From the NCBI GenBank assembly GCA_015232735.1, contig JADFZC010000141.1:1-6658 (forward strand): a stretch of DNA of 6,658 bases, in the 5' to 3' direction. The stretch's first letter is position 1; each line of letters starts with the position of its first letter. This DNA is from Oligoflexales bacterium. Lineage in GTDB: Bacteria; Bdellovibrionota; Oligoflexia; Oligoflexales; Oligoflexaceae. Below, piece after piece: positions 1 through 6,472 of this stretch. A program made the position numbers and the translations under genes. The notes below the pieces were generated by a model. It was not told the origin of the DNA. It ran no database searches and saw only the letters and a program-made list of their open reading frames with translations.

Positions 1-15
1 ATTGTATTTTACTGT

Positions 16-84
16 TCAGGTTTTGAAAAGAGAGTGCTGTAGGCCCAAGTTACGCCGTTTCCAGAATTTTTCCTTGGTTTTCAT
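16..84 (-). CDS. Small ORF (22 aa) with a strong ribosome binding site; possible leader peptide or broken gene start
   Basis: This short reading frame begins MKTKEKFWKRRN and ends in TGA. It is reported because AGGAGG (complement of 92-97) lies exactly 7 nt before its ATG (82-84), the best Shine-Dalgarno in the window. The product is very basic (five Lys and two Arg among 22 residues) and has no signal peptide or domain I recognise. It lies 53 bp downstream of the stop of the large membrane protein gene on the same strand, so the two could be cotranscribed. It could be a real small protein, a leader peptide for a gene beyond the left edge, or the frameshifted start of a longer gene. The start and RBS are directly visible; function is unknown. 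Confidence 0.4.
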   Translation of the reverse strand: MKTKEKFWKRRNLGLQHSLFKT

Positions 85-130
85 CTATATTCCTCCTACT
101 TGGAATGTGTTGGAGAAATATAGATGAGAA
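78..130 (-). promoter_or_regulatory. Stem-loop covering the RBS and start codon of the small ORF
   Basis: Positions 78-91 pair with 117-130 (14 bp, one G-T type pair). After one mismatch (92/116), 93-96 pair with 112-115, leaving a 15-nt loop. The ATG (82-84) and most of the AGGAGG (92-97) of the small ORF lie in the stem. In minus-strand RNA this would hide the translation start, as in RNA thermometers and translational attenuators. It also sits 8 nt after the stop of the upstream gene, so it could act as a 3' structure for that message. It is not a classic intrinsic terminator, because no T-run follows on the minus strand. Confidence 0.4.
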
Positions 131-137
131 ATTGTCT

Positions 138-2621
138 TCAGTGGGAAATGTACTTCCCAGAACGCTTACGCAACATATGAGATAAGAATATGATAGTCGC
201 CAATAAACCAATAAAATAGAATATTAGTGATATTAAATATGAAGTAGGACGATATGAAAAATCGAGTGTGTGCTTGCCCGGAGGTGTATACACTGATTTG
301 AAATTAATATTTGTTTTAAGTATCGGAACTACCTTACCGTTCAACCTAGCAGTCCAATGTTTGCTATATCCATCAGCAAATCGGATATAACCCGCCTCGG
401 AAACATCATATTCGATTTTCAAACTATTAAGTGTTGACTCTAACACAACATATGAGAAATGCTTGTCAGGAACCTTGCTGCCATCCAAAGTCAATTTGAA
501 GTGATCTATGTTTTTTTGTGAATAGTTAACTGGATGAGACAATATTTCATTTATCTTTACTTTTTGGTGTTCAATCCCAAAATTCACATTTTCTTCAACA
601 TATATCTCGTTGGCTAAATCAAGACTCCGATTGATTTCTCTAGCCAAGTCGTACTTACTGCTAAACTTTCGAAGGTTACTTGAAGAGAAAAAATCTATTA
701 ACGGAACCAAAAAAGCCCCAGCATCCCGATGCTGAGAAATATTAATATTTACAATAAAATCATAATAATACTTTGTTGAGAAAAAGTGATCCCACCTGCT
801 ATTGACAGGCACTCCTTTGGGAAAAACAGAAACAACGAACGCATTAATATAAGCAATCTTTGTATTTTCAAAAATTTCCTTTCCAAAAAATGAGAGAAAG
901 GACCTACTACTATTGGCCTTCCCAAATGGTTCTCTTCTATCAGAAAAAATGCTGGATACTTGAGAGTTACGCATATTCGTTCTTACTAAATAGTCTGTGT
1001 AGTCCTGCTTTATCACACGCCAACCCTGATAAGAGAAAGAATGAAATGAAGCAAAAGCAAGTAGATCAATAAATGTTGTCATTATCATAAGATGCATAAC
1101 CATCGAACGATTAGTATGACGGAAAATCTTCTTTTCAAAAAAAAGAAACATCATGAACGTAGGAAGAAACACATATAAAACCATGGTACCAAAATAAAGA
1201 AAATATTTTAGAAAAATCGCTAGAAAAGCCAATCCCAGAAACAACGAGGCAAAACTAAAGGATCCATTTCTCAAAAAGTATCTTATTTTCATTTGCCTAT
1301 AACCGATTGAGCTTAAAATAAACAAGGAAAAAATAAAAATTGGCCCTATATTCTCAAGTACATCATTTAATCCAAGCAAAGGAAATATGGTAATCATTAA
1401 TTGTTGACCAATTGTAGCTTGGCTAATGTCACTTATCCCAAAGTTAAAAAGAATTATAGTCGAAATCACAGAGATTATTGCAAAAATGTAAACATATCTG
1501 CTTGGATGTTTTACGATGGAATAGAATGATAGGGCAAGTGGAATAACGCCCACATAGGTGAGTACTTCACTTTCCAAGTGCACGCTTGGCCTAGGTGTAG
1601 GCTCGGTGACAAGCCCAATAAAATTCAGCAACGTATTAGATACTTTCATGTTATGTGTCAACTCTTCAGAAAAGATTTCAGCCCCAACATCACTGGCAAA
1701 AAAGCGAAACAATGTATTCCCATTGTATTGAAGAAGCCTAAGCCCTGGAAAAAACTCCGTATCTAAAGTAGAGAGATCAAAATGAAGCGATAAGACGGGT
1801 GATACCAGGAAAATAGCGATAATCGTAGAAGTGGAAATTAAAATTATGTTTCTTTTTGTTGAAAAAATCGACGTTATGTCAACCCAGGTAATCTGTTTGA
1901 AGATTAGGAGTAATGCTGTCAGAAAGAAAGCAAAAAAAAGATACCATACAGGGATGTAAATATTTAAGGAAAATCCCGTAATAATGGCAATTAGCGAAAA
2001 AGACAAAATTTTGTCTTTGCACGATGAGAATGTTAATATCAAATAGCAAGAAAATGGAATTAAAAAAGATGAGTTTAACGTCCCATTTTGTAGCATAAAC
2101 ATTGGAAAAGTCGATATCAATAAGAAGAGAGAAAATACAAAACTTTCAGCTGTATCTACTAAAAATAATTTAAAAACAAAAAAGGAGCCAAGTATAAAAA
2201 TATAGTAAAGAAGAAAGTAGTGGATGATATAAGAGGTCAAAGTTGACCAATTGAAGATTTTTTGTAACCCTATGACGATAAAATTGGTCGGAAGTAACAG
2301 ACCAAAACATTGATAATATTGATAAAATGGTGTACCCATCTGACTAAATGGATTCCAAAGCGGAAACACGCCAGAGGCAATGCTTGAATAAAAATAATGG
2401 TACACTCCCTGCCATTCTATCGCATCGTGACTCATTGAGTAATTAAAGTTGATAAAAAAGTATGTTAAAATAGAAAATATTATGCCTAGAGTTACATGTA
2501 CAAAGATGCGTTTAGAAAGATTTGTGTGTTGAAAAAAAAGTATCGTGAGAGCACATATAAGATATCCAACAAATAATGAAACACCAAATAAGGTATAATT
2601 GCCCACAAAGAAATCATTCAT
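138..2621 (-). CDS. YfhO-family polytopic membrane protein (GT-C type glycosyltransferase-like)
   Basis: This 827-residue protein has roughly 14 hydrophobic segments: about 11-30, 40-59, 131-152, 160-178, 184-240, 257-279, 352-395, 405-440, 455-495, 507-525, and a final helix at 796-814. The first outward loop carries an acidic DAIEW (66-70) followed by GVFPLWNPFSQMGTP (84-98), the 'FPLWNP...G.P' signature of YfhO-like proteins. The soluble part (about 530-790) ends in GYSKHWTARLNGK and YTPPGKHTLDFSYRP, the family's usual C-terminal beta domain before the last helix. Known YfhO proteins are GT-C enzymes that move sugars from undecaprenyl-phosphate carriers to surface polymers such as lipoteichoic acid. 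The acceptor here is unknown. ATG 2621 is the first possible start, because a TAG is in frame two codons upstream; GAGAG 7 nt before it is a modest RBS. An IS element lies immediately upstream, so expression may depend on IS-borne or readthrough transcription. Family is confident; sugar and substrate are not known. Confidence 0.85.
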   Translation of the reverse strand: MNDFFVGNYTLFGVSLFVGYLICALTILFFQHTNLSKRIFVHVTLGIIFSILTYFFINFNYSMSHDAIEWQGVYHYFYSSIASGVFPLWNPFSQMGTPFYQYYQCFGLLLPTNFIVIGLQKIFNWSTLTSYIIHYFLLYYIFILGSFFVFKLFLVDTAESFVFSLFLLISTFPMFMLQNGTLNSSFLIPFSCYLILTFSSCKDKILSFSLIAIITGFSLNIYIPVWYLFFAFFLTALLLIFKQITWVDITSIFSTKRNIILISTSTIIAIFLVSPVLSLHFDLSTLDTEFFPGLRLLQYNGNTLFRFFASDVGAEIFSEELTHNMKVSNTLLNFIGLVTEPTPRPSVHLESEVLTYVGVIPLALSFYSIVKHPSRYVYIFAIISVISTIILFNFGISDISQATIGQQLMITIFPLLGLNDVLENIGPIFIFSLFILSSIGYRQMKIRYFLRNGSFSFASLFLGLAFLAIFLKYFLYFGTMVLYVFLPTFMMFLFFEKKIFRHTNRSMVMHLMIMTTFIDLLAFASFHSFSYQGWRVIKQDYTDYLVRTNMRNSQVSSIFSDRREPFGKANSSRSFLSFFGKEIFENTKIAYINAFVVSVFPKGVPVNSRWDHFFSTKYYYDFIVNINISQHRDAGAFLVPLIDFFSSSNLRKFSSKYDLAREINRSLDLANEIYVEENVNFGIEHQKVKINEILSHPVNYSQKNIDHFKLTLDGSKVPDKHFSYVVLESTLNSLKIEYDVSEAGYIRFADGYSKHWTARLNGKVVPILKTNINFKSVYTPPGKHTLDFSYRPTSYLISLIFYFIGLLATIIFLSHMLRKRSGKYISH

Positions 2622-2644
2622 TTCCTAACTCTCGTTAAAATAAT

Positions 2645-3534
2645 GGCACTTGGGCCTGTTCCTGTTTTCTGTTCATAATTTAAGCCATACCACTAAGCGT
2701 GCTATGGAAACAACGGAGCAATAGTTCCTCGTCAGTTTATAATAATGGGTTGCAAATGCCCTGAAGTGCTTGAGTCTGGCGAACAAGTTTTCAATCAAAT
2801 GTCTATGTCGATACATAGCATTATTGAATTCATAATTTTGTTTTGTGCTATTAGCTTTACGAGGAATATGAGGAGTAGAGCCTTTTTCTTGTATCAGATC
2901 TCTCAGAGTTTCGGAGTCATATCCTTTAACGCCAATAATATTATAACCATCCGAAATTGCAATAAGCTCCGCTCCAAGAGACGAATCATTTATATTTCCA
3001 GCATTTAACTTAAAATCAACAGGATTTCCCTTACCTTCAGCCATCATGTGCACTTTTGTCGTATTGCCACCTCTCGACATTCCGATAGTTTTCATCTCCT
3101 TGGGCTCAACGCTGCCAGCTGCATGCTGATGGACCTTGATATAAGTCCCATCCATGAAATTACATCCAGTATCAAGTTCACCTCGGATCAGAAGAAAAAG
3201 ATGGTGCCACACATCCGATTTGGACCAGTCATTGAAAAGATTGAAGATGGTTTTCCAAGGTTCAAAAATATCAGGAAGGTCACACCAGGGAGTGCCTGTA
3301 CGGAATCGCCAGAGGATACCTTCAATATGAAACCTCAAGTTGTCGGTTAAATAGGCAGCACTAAATTCAATCATTTTTCTTAGCTTTTCCCATAGATCAT
3401 CCGTTAATATGGTCCTATTCATTTTTTGAGTTATTGTCAAATGTTGTGTTTGAAATTTTCATGCGGCTTTCCTTTTCACTCCACCGACAAACTTCACTTT
3501 GATATCAATTACACAGTCAAGAGGGGCAAATGCC
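2645..3534 (-). mobile_element. IS5-family insertion sequence, ends uncertain
   Basis: The element is defined by its single transposase gene. The ends given are the best terminal inverted repeat I could find: 17 bases inward from 2645 match 12 of 17 bases inward from 3534 (reverse complement), giving an 890-bp element, a usual IS5-family size. The match is weak. The right arm is itself part of a small palindrome (3523-3536), and no target duplication is visible, so the true ends may be elsewhere within 2634-2672 and 3441-3550. The element lies between two genes of the same strand and abuts the group II intron remnant. Presence of an IS is confident; exact borders are not. Confidence 0.5.
2673..3422 (-). 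CDS. IS5-family transposase (DDE type), active site apparently mutated
   Basis: The 249-residue product has the N-terminal IS5-family region (LRFHIEGILWRFRTGTPWCDLP, as two overlapping conserved blocks) and then a DDE domain. The first Asp is in MDGTY (D91), followed by GMSRGGNTTKVHM, and the Glu is in RHRHLIENLFARLKHFR (E211). The length and single uninterrupted frame fit a one-ORF IS427/IS1031-like member. The second Asp normally lies in a block of the form (A)DKGYDS; here the block reads GVKGYDSE, so Val165 (codon GTT, 2928-2930) sits where Asp is expected. A single A-to-T change would explain it. The protein is therefore probably inactive unless YDSE supplies the carboxylate. ATG 3422 matches the usual family N-terminus; the frame can be extended to TTG 3440 (255 aa). 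Neither start has a clear Shine-Dalgarno, which is common for transposases. Confidence 0.9.
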   Translation of the reverse strand: MNRTILTDDLWEKLRKMIEFSAAYLTDNLRFHIEGILWRFRTGTPWCDLPDIFEPWKTIFNLFNDWSKSDVWHHLFLLIRGELDTGCNFMDGTYIKVHQHAAGSVEPKEMKTIGMSRGGNTTKVHMMAEGKGNPVDFKLNAGNINDSSLGAELIAISDGYNIIGVKGYDSETLRDLIQEKGSTPHIPRKANSTKQNYEFNNAMYRHRHLIENLFARLKHFRAFATHYYKLTRNYCSVVSIARLVVWLKL

Positions 3535-3559
3535 CCTACGACTGATTGGGAGTCGTAGG
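3523..3559 (+). repeat. Two nested hairpins just upstream of intron domain V
   Basis: GGGGC/GCCCC (3523-3527 with 3532-3536) forms a short hairpin with a 4-nt AAAT loop. CCTACGACT (3535-3543) is the exact reverse complement of AGTCGTAGG (3551-3559) with a 7-nt loop. The second stem uses the 5' strand of the putative domain V (from 3550), so it and domain V cannot form at once. These may be remnants of intron domain IV, or part of the IS right end. The pairing is directly visible; the role is inferred. Confidence 0.5.
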
Positions 3560-3620
3560 CGGTAGCGCTGCAAGTACGGTTCTGAGAGGAGCGTTGTTCG
3601 TGAGGGCGACGCATCTCAAC
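3550..3620 (+). mobile_element. Group II intron 3'-end remnant (domains V and VI)
   Basis: Domain V: 3550-3557 pair with 3575-3582 (8 bp with G-U pairs), then a G/G mismatch, a two-base AA bulge (3572-3573), and an upper helix 3559-3562 with 3568-3571 under a small loop. It is 33 nt long against the usual 34, and the 3' strand GTACGGTTC is the standard bacterial one. Domain VI follows directly: TGAGA (3583-3587) pairs with TCTCA (3614-3618), and a 9-bp helix 3591-3599 with 3604-3612 is capped by a GUGA tetraloop. A3613 is unpaired at the branch-point position, 7 nt before an AC end at 3620, matching the family's AY terminus. The catalytic triad, normally AGC or CGC, reads AGT (3551-3553). No intron-encoded reverse transcriptase, 5' GTGYG end or domain I is present, so this is a truncated, non-splicing fragment. 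Confidence 0.75.
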
Positions 3621-3722
3621 CAGTCGGTGTCGGTAAAACTATTCATCAACTGTTTCCAGATTATTACGGTAACACAATTAAGATTCTAACCTAGCTTTAG
3701 CCAGAACCAAAAAGCTATTAGC

Positions 3723-3780
3723 AGTCCCTTTGCCGCCAATTTTCTGCGCAAAATGTGCAGAATTTGACGGCAAAGAGACT
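3723..3780 (-). terminator. Long imperfect palindrome at the end of the TPR gene; possible terminator
   Basis: Two arms of about 27 nt (3723-3750 and 3754-3780) pair around a 3-nt AAA loop. There are 23 Watson-Crick pairs. The C/A mismatches at 3727/3776 and 3736/3767 become G-U pairs only in minus-strand RNA, which favours that strand. The structure starts inside the TAG stop codon (3779-3781) of the TPR gene. A T-run (complement of 3709-3713) follows about 9 nt later, later than in a textbook intrinsic terminator. It could instead be a small mobile palindromic repeat. Confidence 0.45.
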
Positions 3781-4597
3781 AAAGTGTACCCTCTTTCTCC
3801 TTTTCAATTTTCGATGAAAGAAATTTTAATCGCTGTTTATATTTTTTGTTTGAAGGGCTAATATCAATTGCCTTATTCATGAATAGGATAGCCTTTTCAT
3901 ACTTTCCGTTTTTTTCAAGTTGATTTGCTCTGATAAAGAAATACTCGGAATCTTTTTCAATAGTGTTAAGGTGTGCAATATATTTTTTGTTTAATGGATC
4001 GATAATTAGCGCTCTTTGTATCAGTTTTTTGGTATAATCAAAATTACCCTCATCCAGATACCTATCGCTCAATTTGAAAAAATAGTCGGGATTTTTATCG
4101 TAAAATGCATATAGTTGAGTCAACGTTTCGGGATTCGACAAGACGTATGATACAATATTTTTTGTATCGTTGATTTTACCACTAACAACAGAGTTAATCG
4201 GTGTCAATACGGAACTTATAGTTGAATTAATGGTGTTGGCAATATAGCTGGATAGGTAACGTTTTGAAATGAAAGCGATACCGGCGACACCTGCAAGGGA
4301 AAACACACTAAAAAGGAGCAAAACGATCATACATTTTGCCACAAAATGATAATAATCATTAAGATATTGAGTTCTTTGTACTTTAATGGTCGAGAAATAC
4401 TGCTGAGTCAATTTTGACTTAATTTCTTCAATTTTTCTCTTTTCATCCTCGGAATTGCATGGGGATTGCTCGATATCAAGGTCAATTCGCATCAATGTTT
4501 CGACAATTAAATCCCTTGATAATTTTTGGTTACCATTTTTTGCCAGAAATGCTGAGGTTTCAATCGCAGATTGATATTGTTCAAGTGAGTTTCTCAC
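3779..4597 (-). CDS. Membrane-anchored tetratricopeptide repeat (TPR) protein
   Basis: The 272-residue protein has a charged, helical N-terminal part (1-85, presumably cytoplasmic), one hydrophobic segment (about 87-110: CMIVLLLFSVFSLAGVAGIAF), a Ser/Thr/Asn-rich linker (115-150) and two C-terminal TPR-like units. The units lie at about 171-204 (NFDYTKKLIQRALIIDPLNK) and 217-250 (GKYEKAILFMNKAIDISPSN), both ending in the typical A..IdP.n pattern. TPRs bind other proteins, so it may scaffold a partner at the membrane. I recognise no specific family, and the N-terminal part resembles nothing I can name. The start is GTG at 4597 with GGGG (complement of 4603-4606) as a weak RBS; the next in-frame ATG is residue 36. 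It is divergent from the radical SAM gene, on the same strand as the YfhO-like gene, and ends in a strong palindrome. Confidence 0.75.
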   Translation of the reverse strand: MRNSLEQYQSAIETSAFLAKNGNQKLSRDLIVETLMRIDLDIEQSPCNSEDEKRKIEEIKSKLTQQYFSTIKVQRTQYLNDYYHFVAKCMIVLLLFSVFSLAGVAGIAFISKRYLSSYIANTINSTISSVLTPINSVVSGKINDTKNIVSYVLSNPETLTQLYAFYDKNPDYFFKLSDRYLDEGNFDYTKKLIQRALIIDPLNKKYIAHLNTIEKDSEYFFIRANQLEKNGKYEKAILFMNKAIDISPSNKKYKQRLKFLSSKIEKEKEGTL

Positions 4598-4750
4598 AAA
4601 GTGCCCCGTCTGTTATTGTGGTTTTAACCAAAAAGGATAAACGACTCTATCTCTTAAAGCTTATTAAGAATTAGTAACCTAACATTTAGACTATGTCAAT
4701 TAGGAACCAAACATAGCAATTTTCAGTACCCCGGGCTCTTCTGAATGTAG

Positions 4751-4779
4751 TTGCAAAAAAATTTACTATTGATTAAATT
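4751..4779 (+). promoter_or_regulatory. Candidate sigma-70-like promoter for the radical SAM gene
   Basis: TTGCAA (4751-4756) and TAAATT (4774-4779) are 17 bp apart, each matching 4 of 6 consensus positions, about 40 bp before the preferred GTG start. The surroundings are very AT-rich, so such matches are easily found by chance. No operator or riboswitch fold is evident in the 4598-4818 divergent region. Confidence 0.25.
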
Positions 4780-4818
4780 ATGTTTTAAATATTGAGTTTT
4801 AATAAAGGATATTTTTAC

Positions 4819-6360
4819 GTGTTACTTATTAATTCTTCGCCAAGAGATGCCCTAAAAATATTCCAGCCTTTTTTGCCAGTATTTGTACCTATAGGGATAG
4901 GTTACTTATTAAATGCATTAAACTTAAAAAATATAAGAGCTGATTTTATCGATGAACAGTTTGAGGAAAATGTTTTTGAAAGAATTATTGAATATACAAA
5001 AAAGAGTCATCCCCCGTATATTTTTGGATTCAGTGTGCTTACAGCGGGCGTAAATAGCGCTATTAAACTTTCAAAAGAAATAAAGGAGCGATTTCCTGAT
5101 TCAATTATAATATTTGGAGGGATCCATCCAACAGCCCTGCCAGATGAGATGCTTTCATATGATCAAGTGGATATAGTTGTAAAGGGAGAAGGCGAAGTGA
5201 TTTTACCTGATCTTTATTGCCTATTAAAAGATAAAAAGGATTTTTCTCACATAGAGGGGATTTCTTATAAAAGAGACGGTAAAATTTATCACAATGGCAT
5301 GTCGAAAATCGTTAAAAATTTGGATGAAATAGGGCATTTCCCCTATCATCTTTTTGAAAAAGAGAGGAGATATGATCTTGGATTTGTCGTAAGCTCTAGG
5401 GGATGTCCTTATCAGTGCATATTCTGTAGCAATCAAGTCGCAACAAAAAAGAAGTATAGGTATCATGATGCCAAAACTGTTGCTGATGAGCTGGAAATAG
5501 TACATAAACGATATGGGAAAAATTACGTTCTTTTTGTTGATGATAATTTTATGGTTTCAAAAAATAGAGTTTATACTCTTCTTAGTGAAATTAAGCGCAG
5601 AAAACTGCATGAAAAAATGACTTTTAATTTTCAGGCAAGAGGAGACAACGTAGATGAAGCAATTCTAAAAGATATGTATGATACTGGATTTAGAAGTATC
5701 TTTTTTGGTATTGAATCAGCTTCAGATCGAATTTTAAATTTTGTAAAAAAAGGAGAGACACTTGCCGAAATCTCAAATGCGGTACGGCTTTCAAAAAAGC
5801 TTGGTTATCATGTAAGCGCCACATTTATCGATGCCCTACCAACGGAAACACATGAAGATCGCATGGCAAATGCTAGATTAGCTAAAGAGTTGCAGATAGA
5901 CATGGCTCGATTTAACAACGCAACTCCGTACCCAGGTACGGAGCTATACAGTATTGCTTTAGGAGAAAAGCGGTTGAATGTTGTAGGAAATTACGAGAAT
6001 TTCAATTCAATATCAACGTTTATTGAATCGCCTTTTAAAAAAATACCTTTTAGTTATGTTCCAGAAAACAATACCGAGAGTGAAATTCGATACGATATGC
6101 TGTTTAGTTATCTGATGTTCTATCTTAGCCGGAATAAAATAAGATCGATATTTAAAAGCCCGGAAAAGGGTGTAGGTTGGTTCAATGCGGGTGAAAAGAT
6201 GCTGGATTTTATTGTGAAGATACCGGCGCTTCTCTTGTTGTTTTTTAATCTGTTATTCAAGTTTGGTGAACTTATTTTTGTGATTCTATTGCAGCGAAAT
6301 ACGTCGATTACGAGAAGGGAACTATTTAAGCTGTTGGTTGGAATTAATGTGCCCCATTAA
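4819..6360 (+). CDS. B12-binding-domain radical SAM protein
   Basis: The 513-residue protein has the two-domain layout of cobalamin-dependent (class B type) radical SAM enzymes. The N-terminal Rossmann-like domain (about 1-150) shows LLINSSP, GGIHPTALPDEM (100-111) and VVKGEGE. The radical SAM barrel follows, with SSRGCPYQCIFCSN holding the CxxxCxxC cluster ligands (C196, C200, C203), then FVDDNF, FFGIESAS and TPYPGTELY (369-377). Such enzymes use a 4Fe-4S cluster and S-adenosylmethionine to make a radical, often for methylation or ring formation on unactivated carbon; the substrate here is unknown. The B12 domain lacks an obvious DxHxxG cobalt ligand motif, which is common in this class. A hydrophobic stretch (about 463-491) suggests membrane association and perhaps a lipid-linked substrate. 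I chose GTG 4819 because AAAGGA lies 9 nt upstream and the domain then begins at the usual place; TTG 4792 gives 522 aa but has no RBS. Family confident, reaction unknown. Confidence 0.88.
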   Translation: MLLINSSPRDALKIFQPFLPVFVPIGIGYLLNALNLKNIRADFIDEQFEENVFERIIEYTKKSHPPYIFGFSVLTAGVNSAIKLSKEIKERFPDSIIIFGGIHPTALPDEMLSYDQVDIVVKGEGEVILPDLYCLLKDKKDFSHIEGISYKRDGKIYHNGMSKIVKNLDEIGHFPYHLFEKERRYDLGFVVSSRGCPYQCIFCSNQVATKKKYRYHDAKTVADELEIVHKRYGKNYVLFVDDNFMVSKNRVYTLLSEIKRRKLHEKMTFNFQARGDNVDEAILKDMYDTGFRSIFFGIESASDRILNFVKKGETLAEISNAVRLSKKLGYHVSATFIDALPTETHEDRMANARLAKELQIDMARFNNATPYPGTELYSIALGEKRLNVVGNYENFNSISTFIESPFKKIPFSYVPENNTESEIRYDMLFSYLMFYLSRNKIRSIFKSPEKGVGWFNAGEKMLDFIVKIPALLLLFFNLLFKFGELIFVILLQRNTSITRRELFKLLVGINVPH

Positions 6361-6404
6361 ATGGGACATGATGCAGCGGACTATTAAGCAGGTGAACGCA
6401 CAGT

Positions 6405-6424
6405 CTTTGAAGCTCTTTTCAAAG
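6405..6424 (+). terminator. Weak hairpin after the radical SAM gene
   Basis: CTTTGAA (6405-6411) pairs with TTCAAAG (6418-6424) around a 6-nt loop. A T5 run follows about 10 nt later (6434-6438). The stem is short and AT-rich, and the T-run is not adjacent. It is the best terminator candidate in the 130-bp gap between the two convergent genes, but a doubtful one. Confidence 0.25.
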
Positions 6425-6472
6425 AGTAAGTGGTTTTTCCGGTCCATTAACAGCCCACCGCGCTTATAGGTG

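Larger units (their letters stand above)
3441..3778. other. Gene-free mosaic between the IS transposase and the TPR gene
   Basis: No credible gene is seen in this stretch of nearly 340 bp. It holds, in order, the IS right flank, a short palindrome (3523-3536), a perfect 9-bp stem (3535-3543 with 3551-3559), the GC-rich group II intron domains V and VI (3550-3620), about 100 bp of undistinguished AT-rich sequence, and the palindrome touching the TPR gene stop. A 36-codon minus-strand frame crosses the intron fragment but is explained by the structured RNA on the other strand. Confidence 0.6.

Noticed and set aside
41..2657. AGGCCCAAGT at 41-50 and its reverse complement at 2648-2657 flank the YfhO-like gene and could suggest a cassette or second IS end.
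   Set aside because: The match stops at 10 bp on both sides. Several 10-mers of this kind are expected by chance in a window this size.
2745..3350. Plus-strand frames of 87 and 100 codons within the transposase region.
   Set aside because: They are shadows of the transposase, which is clearly coded on the other strand with conserved motifs.
3560..3670. A 36-codon minus-strand ORF (starting MNSFTDTDW) crossing the intron fragment.
   Set aside because: It has no ribosome binding site, and the plus-strand intron domain V/VI structure explains the lack of stops.
5224..5505. Minus-strand frame of 93 codons inside the radical SAM gene.
   Set aside because: It overlaps the cysteine-cluster region of a confidently identified gene and resembles no protein.
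6353..6365. Short hairpin CCCAT/ATGGG at the radical SAM stop codon as a terminator.
   Set aside because: A 5-bp stem with a 3-nt loop and no T-run is too weak to support.
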